A stretch of 64,000 nt of DNA from Rotaria sp. Silwood1 (Eukaryota; Rotifera; Eurotatoria; Philodinida; Philodinidae), in NCBI GenBank assembly GCA_905250075.1, contig CAJNOP010000013.1:2977871-3041870 (forward strand), written 5' to 3'. The position numbers and the translations under genes were made by a program. Below the pieces are notes generated by a model that made no database searches, was not told where the DNA came from, and saw only the letters and a program-made list of their open reading frames with translations. Positions within the stretch are counted from its first letter, which is position 1; each line of letters starts with the position of its first letter. Below are positions 52,771-64,000 of this stretch, piece after piece.

Positions 52771-52805
52771 CACGCTATCAAGTGGTCTCGTGGCATCGTG
52801 TTTTT

Positions 52806-53039
52806 TTATTGTTATGGAATCAGCTGTGAAAGTTCACATATGTTTTCGAAGAAAGTAGGGCCTGTCAGTTGTAAATCGAAATTTGCCACGTCCGCATCAC
52901 CAATACGTAACGACAGCCAAGTCTCGCGTTCCAGATATTAGCAGTCGAAGAAAAGGAAACTAAGTAGAATTAAGAATATATGGTTGGCTGTTCAAGAATA
53001 TTGTGAAGCTTGTATCAAAATTGGAAGGGTTGAAATAGT
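52806..53039. other. spacer between the tRNA array and repeat R2b
   Basis: Nothing recognised. The open frame at 52714-52941 runs out of the tRNA array and is not a gene. Confidence 0.4.
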
Positions 53040-53345
53040 CTTGTCAATGTTTTAAATAGTGCAGTTTTTTATTTCTCTGCAGAGAAAAATTTATATTCAA
53101 TGTGCCAAGTATTAGAGATAATAATAGATTCCTTTATCACAGTCGTTATATAATGAATCTAAAAGGCGTGATTTCATCAAGTTGGAACTTTGAAAAATAA
53201 TCAATATCGGTGTTTGGGAGTTGATTCAGATGAATAGTAGTGCCTTCACAAACATGCTACTGTAGATTTGATCGATATGTGTAACAGCCTCATTTACTAT
53301 AGAATTCATGGTTTGAACAATAGTAATAATTTTAAGTGAGAAAAA
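53040..53345 (+). repeat. dispersed repeat family R2, copy b
   Basis: Same-orientation relative of 46490-46790 with about 65% identity by eye, including TCACAGTCGTTATATAATGA and GATATGTGTAACAGCCTCAT. It lies between tRNA-Trp copies 4 and 5. Non-coding. Confidence 0.52.
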
Positions 53346-53646
53346 CGAAATAAGAAAAAGAAAAATAAATAGCAAATCGCAACAATCGAAAAAAAAGGTA
53401 GAGGGTTAGTTGAAAAGAAAAAGATTCTAGTATAAGTGCAGAAATAAGTAAGGGCAAATTATTAATTTGCAGATCGATTATCTTGAAACAGAACGATAGC
53501 CTATGAGAGGTTTTGCACGTCAGCGTTTTCGAGCTAGGTTACTGAGACCAAAGAACATATGTGAATTTGACATTTCATCTCCAAAAGGACTGCGTTAACA
53601 AACGCTTTTTATTGTTATTTGAGAACAAATAAAAAAAGTTAAGGAC

Positions 53647-53718
53647 TGACCTCGACGTGACTTGAACACGCAACCTTCTGATCTGGAGTCAGACGCGCTA
53701 CCGTTGCGCCACGAAGTC
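53647..53718 (-). tRNA. tRNA-Trp (CCA), copy 5
   Basis: Same 72-nt sequence as copies 1, 2 and 4 but outside the 166-bp array, with different flanks. An A5 run on the plus strand (Pol III terminator on the minus strand) lies just before 53640. Confidence 0.97.
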
Positions 53719-53800
53719 TACACCATTAAATAATTCGATTGTATCTTTTTTTTGTTGTTATTATCAAAAAATAGTTGAGAATAAAAAAAAAATTAAGGAT

Positions 53801-53872
53801 TGACCCCGACGTGACTTGAACACGCAACCTTCTGATCTGGAGTCAGACGCGCTACCGTTGCGCCACGGAGTC
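53801..53872 (-). tRNA. tRNA-Trp (CCA), copy 6, with compensatory acceptor-stem change
   Basis: Acceptor stem is GACTCCG/CGGGGTC instead of GACTTCG/CGAGGTC. One T-A pair has become C-G by changes on both sides, so the stem is intact. All other positions match. This argues that the copy is under selection and functional. Confidence 0.97.
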
Positions 53873-55975
53873 GACGTTAGCTAAAGAACAGAAAAGAATC
53901 TGTTGCTTCCCATCGACATTCAGAACGCCAATGCAACGTATATATCGATTAGTATGTGTTCTCGCGAGTTATAATTCATTGCAAGTGTAAAAGGAACATA
54001 TATATAGTGTACTAAATCATTTGTGTAGTCTTTTTTTATAAATAATTCCATGTAATCCATTACACGCTTCAAGGAAACCTATTTACTTTACATATTTGAC
54101 CTAATTCAGAGATGAGAATAAAAAAATTGAATTCTTTGTTCGACTACTCTTGTTTTAATTTTAATTACTGTAATAAATAGGAGAAAAGACAAGGATTGAT
54201 GCTCTATATTTTCATAATGGATCAATCAATTTGTTCATAAGTTTAGTTTAGAAAATACCAAACAAGCCTAGCGTTTAAAACCTAAATCAATGATATAGGT
54301 GTATATGCTACTGATGTTTCTAATTTGTTTTATTTACACTGTCATATAAAACAAAAGTCGAAAGAGAAGGCAATATGTTCATCGTTGTATGTGAAATTTT
54401 CCACTGTAGTCTCAAAAGTGAGTATACAATTACTTAGATATTTCTACTGATTGATAATTATTTGCTCGTTTTGTTGTTACCATCTAGTAATTATCGATTC
54501 ATGATATTGATCGAAAAGTAAAAGACCTTGTGGATAATAAGGCAAGAAAACACCAAATATTTGTGTCAATACTAATAGATATCAACAAAAACTCTTATCG
54601 AGATTTTTGAGGACAAAGGGTTCCAAAAATATGAATTTTGAACTCTATTGTTTTTTCAACACTTCTCTTCATATGACTCGAACTAGTTAGCTGTTGACTA
54701 AATAATTAAACTTGCTCTAGAAGTTCTTTATCTTAGTTTTATGATTAACTAAAGTGTGGATTAAATTTTGGTTTTTATTATTATTTTACATTTGGTCATC
54801 ATCCTCAGCGCTAGTCATTTCACGATACCACTGTGCATCCGATACAAATTGAAAAGTTCTTTCGAACTGTAAATGCATAGAATAATTAAAATGATTGTCA
54901 CAAGGTAGTACATGACTAATACGTAGAGATAAAGTCCTTATCCTTGTAAGTCCACTAGGAATGCATCTATATCACCGTTGAATACGTTTTTCAAAACTAA
55001 ACGTACAACATTATTTTTTCACATGTTTAGCCGAACACCAGTCAAGTACGTTAACACAAAGAAATCAAACGAAGTCAACAGATTTATTTGCTGACGTATG
55101 AGAATTTTGTATCCAAATACACATCCGATGTAATTCGTGTCATGTGCTCAATTAGATGATTTATCAAATATTCAATATTTCATTTTAAGAATATTTGAAT
55201 CATTTGCATGAGAAAATAAATTGTATAATCTGTTTTATTTCTTTATCATTGTTGTTCCTCGTTCGATACGGTATAACTTACGTAAATTGTTGAAATTCTC
55301 CAGATCAATCGATATATCACGAGAAGTTCTGATTTTCTTTATTTATTAGGATAGTATTAATTATATATTTTGGAATGTGATTTAATACTCGACATTTTTC
55401 TCGTCTTCAAAATGCTTAGAGAGTCAAATATATGCTAACAAATCTAATGAGACTAGATTACATAATACAAAAGAACCACGATCAGAATTATTAAATTGAA
55501 AATGTTGCTATTATCATGAACAGATATTAATTATTTAATATGACAAAAAAAAAGAAAAAAAACTCCACATTTCAACATGTTAAGACTTGGAGATACAGCA
55601 TTGAAAATAATATAAAAAATTTGATTGATTCAACATTTCTACATGAAGTAAATGAGTCAAAAAACGTTTTTCTTTGATTCACATGTTTGGCTCGCTTCCT
55701 TCGATTATTCTTTCTTTTTTTTTTATTAATAATCTCGTTAAACACTTGCAAATTTAAAAATGAAAAGCAATGGTTTTAATTATAAATAGATGTCCTTATT
55801 GCTTTTTTCATTGTCAAGACAACGGTTGAAATGGTAGACATAATGTCAACCAATAACGACGTTCTTGAGGTTATGAATGAATTGAAATGAAAAAAAAAAG
55901 AATTGTAGCTTTTAATGAAATGAAAATCAGCTTATGACAATTTATCAGTGATTTCCCTTATTTTTCTAATCAAAT
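53873..55975. other. intergenic, nothing recognised
   Basis: AT-rich, about 2.1 kb between the last tRNA and the SDCCAG8-like gene. I saw no exon, RNA gene or clear repeat, but did not exclude decayed repeats. Confidence 0.45.
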
Positions 55976-58900
55976 ATGGCATCAGTCGCTTCTGGTATGC
56001 TCAAAAATGGATTGTCTTTATTAACTCAATTCTTTTTTCTTTTGTACATTTAAAAATTTAGTTAAGACATTCACGGCTGCTGATAAACTCCGTGATCTTC
56101 TTTCCCAATTAGACCATCATGGTTCTCCTTCATCACCTACACATCATTCAAGTTCATCTAAAGTATAAACAAATCATTAACACTTTCTTATCTATTTATC
56201 TATTGTTTCATTAGGAATCTAAAGATACACCGAAATCAAATGAACTTTATTTACTTGTTCAAGCTGCTGATGAGATAAGTCAACGATTGAGAGATGAAAA
56301 TGAAGCATTACGTGTAAGTTTGTAAGAATGAAACACGTACACTTTCGTGTATGTAGTTAATAAATCAACATTGCAAAAATTTTGTTTTTTGTTTCTATTT
56401 TATTTTAACTTAGGATGATAATACAAAACTTCGCTCAAATGTTGTTGCTTTAATTGAAGAAAATAATCGATTACATGAAGAAATTCGTAGTACATTTGTC
56501 TCCGATATGCTTCGTTTAATTAACATTGGTGATGGACAATCAATGACAGATAAAGAAGTATAATTACTTAACGAAAAAACAAATTAATATAAATCTTGTT
56601 CTTTTTTTGCATATTCAAGTCACAAATAGCTGATCTTTATACGAAAAAAATGCGTCATCTTGAAATTGAATTGAAAGACGCTAAGTATATATTATTATAA
56701 AAAATATTTATATGATTTATATATATATATTCAATTCTAGAGAAAAATTAAGTATGTATGAAACAGTATGGCAAGCACCCAATGATCTTATGAATTGTCT
56801 TAAATGTGGTGCTTTACTTCCATTTGGTCAACATTCTAGTGAACATAATGAAAAATATGCTAATATTGTAACGTAAGTTGTTTTAAGTTATAAATTAAAT
56901 GTTTGTGTCTAATTTGGGATCTGACATTGTACGAACATTAATGCAGGCCATTCTCGATTTCATCAATTACAATAATGTTCAATCTAAGATTTACCTGAAA
57001 TTTTTAGACGAATCTTTGATTGGCTCAAGTCAATAGGGGATTCATCTGGGTCAAACTCGAATTAGAGTTTAAGGAGGGAATCTTCTCAGATATTTCCTTA
57101 GGACTTGAATGATTTTTTTATCCATCGATACTATATAATGTTTTAATAATAAGCATTAGACAATTTAGGTTTCCATTTGGTTACTAAATTTTTTTCTCGA
57201 GACCTCAGGTTTTCGAAAAACTCGTATGTTTTTAATTTTGATCTGAAACTTTGCACATATAGACATCTCAACTAGATTAGCTTCGATGAAAAAATTCAGA
57301 CGTTTCGAGCAAAATCTCTTTGATATATAAAGCCTTCAAAAACAAAAATTCACATTATAAAGACTATATTCATGGAAAATGGTTTATACCTTAAAAGTTT
57401 TATATCTCGAACAGACTTTGTCTAAACTTTCTGAATTTTCATGGAAACGAGTCTAGTTGAGTTTTTGATATGTGCAAAGTTTCATATCCATATTCGACCA
57501 TGTCAGTTGTTCAAAAATCTGGTACCTCTAGAACAAAACCGATCGTTGAGTCAGATCTAAATAGGAACTCATACTCTTTTAGTCTTTTTATTAGAACACT
57601 ATATAGTATCTATAGGTAAAAAATCATTGAAATTGAAAGAAAACATCTGAAAGAGTCGTCTCATAGGTATATTGTCTTCTATGTGGAAGCGTTAGTTCAG
57701 TCCGAAGAATGTATTGGATAAACACTTGAATGAAACAATGTCAATTAAATTAAATCACGTTTTATGTTAAAATAACGTTGGAAATAGTAAAAGAATTAAC
57801 TTATATCTCAATAATGAGAATAGGTCAGAGTTGTCATCATAGCCTGATCCATGCATGTAATACTGAATCTGGCAAGATCATAAGTATTGGTCTATGTATG
57901 ATGCAATATTATTTTTCCTAGTATACCTTAAAACATCGGATAGGGTTAGAAATTCATGATTTTGTTAAGGTATGGTCGTAGTTCATCGCTTCATACATAA
58001 TCACCGACACTCGTTCACATCTTCGTTGTGAGACCGATCGTATGTTGTTTTCCTAGTCTAATTATATTTTCCTGATTTTGTGAAGTAGGGCTAATACATT
58101 CAAAAGCATTTCAATAAAGCCACCGTTTCTTGTATAAGAAGTCTATTTGCTGATTCACCACTTTGTTTGAACTCATTTTTTTATCCAAGAACTTATCTTC
58201 ATACTATATTCATGAAAATAAATTACGTGTATAACTCAAACTAGAATAATACATTAAAAATAAGATTTCAGTTGCTCTACAATTCAAATCGACAAAGAGT
58301 CACCTGTTGACAGTTCCTGTATGGAAGTAGGATGAAAAGAATAAGTACATCGATATCCTTTGCTAATGCTTTTGTTGTATTATGTGGTTACGATTAGATA
58401 TTGTATTTTATTGAAAATAAAATTTCATGTGTTAAAGTTAACTTTTACTTTAACGTAATATGTTAGTCGACTCGAGAATGACCTGAAGTACTGTCCGTAC
58501 AATGTGGGATCCCAGAATGCTCTCAACGAGTCTGAGATTGAACACTAAACACAAAATAAACAACATGAACTTATTTATAGAGAAAATGAAACTAATAAAA
58601 GAAAATTACAACAAATGCAAATTAAACTTGATGAAAGTCAAACTAAAGAACAAGGTACATTAGCAAAATTACAAGAATGTATTCAAATTGTTGAACAAAG
58701 TCAATTTGAAAAAAATGAAGTATTGTGTTTCTATTTTTTTGTTTTTGATTATTTGTAATACACTTCTATTAAATAATTTGTTTCTTGTATAGGCTATTGT
58801 TGAACGTGATCAAATTAAAATTGAACTTGTTGAAACACAAAAACGTTTAAAAAAATTAATTGATGAAATGAATGATAAAATTAATATTGAAAAACAAAAA

Positions 58901-60837
58901 GTTGAACAAATATTTGAAGAAAAATTGAAGGAAAATAGTGAAAAAGTAAATTAAAACAAAATACAAACTACAATGAACTTTTTCTTTTATTGTCATTTTA
59001 GATACGACAAGTTGAAGAAAAATGTTCACAATATGAATTAACAGTGGATCGATTAGCTAGAGAAAAAACTTCTTTAGCAGCTGATTTAGATGAATGGAAA
59101 AATCGAATACAAAGACAGGAAATTGATTTAAGTCAAGTAAGAATTTTATTATATGAGAACTAAAACTCTATCGGATCAAATCAATGTTTTCCAACATTGG
59201 AAGTATTCTTTTATACGATGCAACATTCGATTCTCTACAAAAATTTTATTTAAAACAATAGAATATAAATTTGTTATAAGCTGCATTCTATAATTCAGTA
59301 GATTGAACTTACTTATTCAATAGTTTTTCTTCTTGTGTTTACAATATTCTTTCGAAGTTATGAACAGCCACGTAACGAACTTCGTACTGATAATTCGAGT
59401 CTTCATGAAATGTCCTTTCAGCATTGATAATCTAATCTCAAAAATATGCATTTAAATTTCCGCAAAAAAAGGAGAGATTACTGAAAAGCAGATGGACAGT
59501 CACAGAATGCAGTTTATAAAAAGTTTATATTCTATTGTATAAAGAAAGGATCTATAGAATTTTGTACAGAATCAAATTTTGCATATTCTGAGAGAAAACT
59601 TTAGGTGGTGTATTATTTCTCAACTTGAATATTTACGAAAGAAAGAATATTGCAAAACTTTGATGTAGCATATGACTTTTTTTCTTGAAATTCTTTTCTT
59701 TTCTTCATACATCTTACCTGCGGAAAAATTGTTTTTTTAAGGCTTCGGATTCGGTTAAACTCCAAGTACAAAAAGCTATGCGTGAACGTGATCAAGCTAA
59801 TTCAAATACAATGCAAATACGAACAGATTTTGAAAAGTTATTATTACAAAGTAACCAAGTAAGAGATATTCGTAGATATGAGTGGAATCAGTCATTTTTA
59901 GGACCACTCTGAATCAAAAAAATTCATTGGGTCCTAGTCCCGGGTTGGAAAAACAATAGGATCAGTTAGAAAAAAATAGTTGATTACAGTTTCAGTCTAA
60001 AACAGGATTGGTTTCAGTCCTACCAGGACTATCTTACCCATATCTAAATATTCATTTTACAAAAGAAAGAAGGATAATCTTATTTTATATTTTAGGATAT
60101 ACTTCAACTTCGTCATCAACTTGGTTCCACTCAAAATCGCTTTAATGATATTGAAGGTGAATTATTAAATTCAAAAAAACATTGTCTTGAATTAACAGAA
60201 GAAATCAATCGTTTAACACGAGAAGTATTTGTATTTTTTATTTTGTTCTAGCAAAAAAACAATAGTTTTCTTTGTATCTTAGAATTTAATGTTAAAAAGT
60301 GTCAAACAAAGTCTTGAACGATCACGTGAAGAAAATATTGATGCTATAACTGTTATATTAAATAAACGTGAACAAGATTATCGTACAACAATTGAAAATC
60401 TTGAATTAGAACGTCATCAATCATTATCCTATCTTGAAGATCTTGTTTGTAATCAAAATACAATATTAAATAAATTACGTTTATATTCTCGACAATTAAC
60501 AAATGAAATTGAAACAATACTTGAACAAAAGAATGAAATTGTACAAGAAATGACTGTTGAAAATCAAGAATTACGTATGAAATTATCGAATGCTTATGAA
60601 CGTCTTGAACAAACCGATACACAATTATTACAACATAATGATACACATATTAAATTAAAACAACGTGTTATAGAATTAAATAATAAAATAAAAGAATATG
60701 AAAATATTGTATGTAAACTAAGTTCTTTTTTGTTTTAATCTTAATAATTGTTATCATCATTTCAGATAAATCAAATCAAAACAAAAGATTTAATCGATTA
60801 TCAACAAAGACTTGCTTTAATGTCTCAGCGTAGTTAA
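55976..60837 (+). CDS. SDCCAG8: SDCCAG8-like centrosomal/ciliary coiled-coil protein
   Basis: Thirteen exons: 55976-55994, 56062-56162, 56215-56313, 56414-56557, 56620-56684, 56741-56872, 58581-58719, 58793-58945, 59002-59136, 59742-59858, 60096-60224, 60283-60708 and 60766-60837. They give 576 residues in frame; the human protein has 713. Almost all of it is heptad-rich coiled coil. The assignment rests on a conserved order: an N-terminal block (FTAADKLRDLLSQL), a CLKCGALLPFG motif at 162-172 equivalent to the LCLKC of SDCCAG8, an ERDQIKIELVETQKRL block, and a C-terminal QNTILNKLRLYSRQL...QTDTQLLQHNDTHIKLKQRV segment that matches the human C-terminus best. SDCCAG8 sits at centriolar satellites and distal appendages and is needed for ciliogenesis. 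Other coiled-coil centrosomal proteins remain possible. Introns 6 (1708 bp) and 9 (605 bp) are long. Confidence 0.8.
57079..57660. repeat. decayed fold-back element in SDCCAG8 intron 6
   Basis: The left arm (57079-57340) pairs with the right arm (57389-57660). Blocks include GAAACTTTGCACATAT with ATATGTGCAAAGTTTC (exact), CTCAACTAGATTAG with GAGTCTAGTTGAG, CATCGATACTATATAATGTT with AACACTATATAGTATCTATAG, and CAGATATTTCC with GAAAACATCTG. Identity is about 70% by eye. It sits wholly inside the 1.7-kb intron and explains a third of its length. Confidence 0.75.
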
Positions 60838-60999
60838 ATTTTCTCTTTTTATTGTTTAGCAAAATATGTATTATATTAAACATTTAATAGAAATATAGAA
60901 TACAGATAGTAATAATAAGCAAAACAAAAAAAACAATATGATTAATAATTTATTTAATGAGCATAAACAATTTTTATCATACATAATGAAAAACAAAAT

Positions 61000-63918
61000 T
61001 TAAGTAGGAGCATTTCTTGTTGCTTCTGAAGGCGATGATTGTGGTGTTTCATTAAGATCAATAGTAAAAGTAACAGGTGTTTGAGCACGATTTCTTGCAC
61101 GTACATTGTAAAGTTCTGGAACAATAACTGTATCACGAGGTCGTTGAGCACCCGACTGTGGTAGATTAGGTAAACTCGGTTCGTCTAATACAAACGTTCC
61201 ACGACGATGTCGATCGCCGAGTGGTGATGGTTCTTGTTCTTGAATAGGCGCTGTAGTAATAACTCGATCTCTTGCTCTATTACTACCACCACCGCCACCG
61301 CCACCGCCACCAAAAATGGGTCGATCATCACCTTCGAGTGATCGAGCTGCAGTTGTACTTGTAACATGGTTTCGACGTGGTGATGGTGCTGGTACTGGAG
61401 GCGCTGGTGCTGGAGGTCGTTGAGGTGGTCGAGTATTTGTAGCTAGAAATGGATTTGGTCCGAAGATTGATGAAGAACGACGTGCTGATTGTGGATCCCA
61501 TGATGCTGTATACGATGATGTCGAAAATCGAGCAGGAACTGTAAAATTAAGATCAACAAATGGATTATCAACACTTCCGGAAAAATGATTTTGTGGTGGA
61601 CGGTATGCAAATGTTTGAGATGGTAATGGTGGTCTTGATGCTGCTGAACCACGTGAATAATACAAATTTTCTAAATGTCGCACTATAAAGAAAAATATCG
61701 ACAGGTTATTATACTTGTTTTTTTATTCATAATGAATAGTGAAAAAGAATAGTGGTTTAATTAGACAAAATAGTTTCTAACAAAGATTTAAGTGAAACAA
61801 ACTTTTGGCAGTATTCCCAAACTCAGAGTCTCTAGTAAATCTCTAATGTAGTTTACCACCGTCCAGAACTCGAAGAGAAGGGTTCTTTCAATTATACCAA
61901 GCAACTAATACGCCTAAAATGAGATGCATCCAAGCTTTTCATTGCATATTTGACAGATGATATAGATGCTAAGCAGCATCAAAAAATAGGTTTTACGCCA
62001 TTTCTTAATTGAAATCTGAACGAAAAAAGACTTTTAGGGTTGTCTTAAAATTTATGTCATCCAGTCAAAAAATGTTGTGGAATGCTCGAAGACGTGTCAT
62101 TTTGTAGAAAATTAATTCCTCTGTCATTCTGTCTAATCAAAAGAATCTATTATTTTCCGGTTCTAGATACTGAAAAACTTAATTTGGGAAAATTGTGAAG
62201 ATTTTATAGCCCTTAAATTCTTATTAGAAACAGTTTTTTTTCTATTCAAGTCACTATTTAAATTCTTTGCACAATTTACTACAACAGAAAAAAAATCAAA
62301 ATTAAATCTATGTGAACAATTTTTGCGAGCCATTATATATGGCAGTCAAAAAACTTTCCTCATAACGTGTAATAGAAAAGTTATATTCTATTTTTTTTAT
62401 AGTGCACTCTTGTAGAAGGCTCACTAAACTCTGATTAAACTTAACATAAGAGGTTTCACTAAATTCGATTGCTGTAGTCTTACTTTTTGAAATCATCTTT
62501 AATTGTGAACACTGCGCTAGCAAAGATCGACCGACCAAAAAGAAAACTTAAAAGTTCTATTTTTACCTGCTTATAACAGCCTAATATAGTGTTACAAAAC
62601 TTGATAAAAGACGAAAAATAAGACTAAATTCATTCATGGATGGAGGTTTTCTTCTAAATTCCAGTAGCATGTCGAGAACTTTTCAGCCTTCGACAAGAAT
62701 ATTGAATGAAATACTTGTACACAGCTTTACAATAGAGACATTACTCTTTCTAAACTGCCTGTTGAGAAAGTCTTCGCACTTTTACAAAGGCCTGCCATTG
62801 TTTCGACAGATGTAGGAGACTACTCTGAACTTCCGGTAGCCATATGTCTGTGAGACACGGCGGATTTCGCCATAAATTGGAAGATATTGGGTATTACTAC
62901 TCTTTGGAACAAGAAAACTGTCGAATCTTCATGACGCGAGATGTCATTATACTATATTGAAAACAAAATGAATGCAGAAATTTTTCACTATCTGTTATAG
63001 ATTTACTTTGATCAATTTGTGATTGTTCTCGAGTATACATTGGATTTGGTACTGTTGTTACATAATTTGTAGCTGAGTGAGAATGTCCAGGCGAGGAAAA
63101 TCTTGTTTGTTGTATCGGAACAACTTGACTTGTTGAAGTTTGTGATTGTGGTTGATTTGAAATATCGATCAAACGACCAAAATTTTGAATTGCTGATGAC
63201 ATAGCGGCTTGATTTTCAAATGTAAATCGTAACTGGACAAGATTGTTGATTATAGATAGATACATTTGAAATGTTTATATATTCCTTAACCCTTTACCTG
63301 CTCACCTTCTGGACATCAGTTGGCATTTGAGCATGTAATGTTTCAATTTGTTGTGAGTAACGACTACATTGTGATCGCACATTTGCTAAATCAACATCAT
63401 TAATTGCTTGTCCACTTTAGAAAGGAATAATTAAGATTAAATAGGAAAAAAAATGAAAGATTTTACTTTGCAAGGGATGTTTCAACTGATTCACAAAAAC
63501 TTGCTACACTTGCTAATTCAACTTCTGCTGTTTCTTGTTGTAAACGAAACATTCTAAAAATACAAAAAAAAAAACAAATAAATAACACTTAATTTATAAC
63601 TTCTTTGTTTTTGTTTCGTAGTATACCTTAATTGTGACTGCATATAAACTTCAGCTTCAGTAAATAATGCTGTTTCACGATGTTTTAATTCTTGCATTAA
63701 TGTTGCAATAGCTGATGTTATTTCGTGTTGAATTTGTTCATGATTTGTTTTAACAGTATTAACTCTTTGTTCATACGAAGCTATTTTATCACTTAATTTT
63801 GGTAATGTACGACGAAGTTGACTAACAAGTGATCTTATATTATACGAACCTTCACGTAAATGTGCCTCACGACAATCAGAACATATATATTTCGAACAAT
63901 CATGACATTTTGTAAGAG
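61000..63918 (-). CDS. B-box/TRIM-type protein, C-terminal part (5' end outside window)
   Basis: Five minus-strand exons: 63918-63627, 63553-63467, 63414-63306, 63232-63007 and 61682-61000, joining in frame. The first visible exon begins in a zinc-binding segment CHDCSKYICSDCREAHLRE, the second half of a B-box. A coiled coil of about 150 residues follows (LRRTLPKLSDKIASYEQRV, LMQELKHRETALFTEAE, ETLHAQMPTDVQKLRFTFEN), ending in the FGRLIDI type of end seen in TRIM/RBCC proteins. The last 300 residues are disordered, Pro/Ser/Arg-rich, with a run of nine glycines. No NHL, SPRY or filamin domain is visible. A RING, if any, lies outside the window, so E3 ligase function is only a possibility. Exon 4 ends in A and exon 5 begins TG, forming an ATG codon across a 1324-bp intron. 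The stop is 162 bp from the stop of the convergent SDCCAG8-like gene. Confidence 0.8.
61683..63006. other. long intron of the TRIM-type gene
   Basis: 1324 bp between the last two exons. The minus-strand open frame at 62308-62538 has no family. No clear repeat was recognised. Confidence 0.5.
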
Positions 63919-64000
63919 CTAAATATGTTAGTAGATATTAATGAATGAGTCGAAAATTTTGAGACAAAATATTTGTTTAATTTTGATTCCTTTGAAAATG

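Larger units (their letters stand above)
52193..52805. repeat. 166-bp tandem array carrying four tRNA-Trp genes
   Basis: tRNA starts recur at exactly 166-bp spacing (52201, 52367, 52533, 52699). The 94-bp spacers are almost identical, including ATCAAGTGGTCTCGTGGC, CGTTCTTCCACC and TTTAATTCCTATTTTGGAAC. Such uniformity, spacers included, implies recent unequal exchange or gene conversion. A minus-strand open frame through it is an artefact. Confidence 0.93.

Noticed and set aside
52584..52941. Open frames across the tRNA-Trp array on both strands
   Set aside because: They run through tRNA genes and tandem spacers and stay open only because of the repeat.
61185..61652. Additional minus-strand frames in the last TRIM exon
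   Set aside because: They are shifted-frame shadows of the Pro/Gly/His-rich tail. The frame ending at 61000 is the one that joins the upstream exons.

Overview
The window is AT-rich eukaryotic DNA, most likely from a bdelloid rotifer (Rotaria/Adineta type). Three observations suggest this: compact genes with many 50-70 bp GT-AG introns, two F-box/LRR-like genes of a kind expanded in bdelloids, and a decayed ADP-ribosyltransferase/TPR gene of another rotifer-expanded family. The organism call is inference from gene style and family content. No rRNA or mitochondrial sequence is present to fix it.

Layout, left to right. 1-2.4 kb: 5' half of an ABCA transporter gene (minus, 3' end outside). 5.9 kb: intronless Josephin deubiquitinase. 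7.5-8.8 kb: a near-perfect inverted-repeat transposon flanked by TTAA. 9.5-10.2 kb: ubiquitin-L40 fusion (minus). 13.3-16.8 kb: cytosolic purine 5'-nucleotidase, 13 exons. 17.3-18.7 kb: ART-TPR pseudogene. 19.6-19.9 kb: 21-bp minisatellite. 20.9-22.7 kb: SLC45-type sugar transporter. 24.7-29.2 kb: SRRM1-like splicing factor (minus). 29.5-32.2 kb: TOMM40 (minus). 33.2-33.7 kb: UQCRB-like gene with two in-frame stops. 33.8-35.9 kb: ARPC5. 36.5-38.8 kb: UPRT homologue. 39.5-41.1 kb: a large inverted-repeat element with a coding-like spacer. 42.6-50.4 kb: two F-box/LRR paralogues, both damaged, separated by old repeats. 52.2-53.9 kb: six tRNA-Trp genes, four of them in a 166-bp tandem array. 56-60.8 kb: SDCCAG8-like centrosomal coiled-coil gene. 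61-64 kb: 3' part of a B-box/TRIM-type gene (minus).

The protein genes are mostly unrelated housekeeping functions (nucleotide salvage, mitochondrial import and respiration, actin nucleation, splicing, ubiquitin, cilium/centrosome). No operon-like functional cluster is evident. Several start codons lie 0-21 nt downstream of a good AG splice acceptor, which fits the spliced-leader trans-splicing known in bdelloids.

The main unexplained structure is a high density of fold-back (inverted-repeat) elements, at least eight in 64 kb. They range from nearly identical arms (7.5 kb, 39.5 kb) to heavily decayed ones (12.1, 23.3, 41.6, 45.9, 50.6, 57.1 kb). Two dispersed repeat families and one element with clustered subterminal motifs accompany them. 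Long introns are the exception and at least two of them carry such repeats. All exon boundaries were derived by hand from reading frame, splice sites and remembered family sequence. Alignment identities are estimates by eye.
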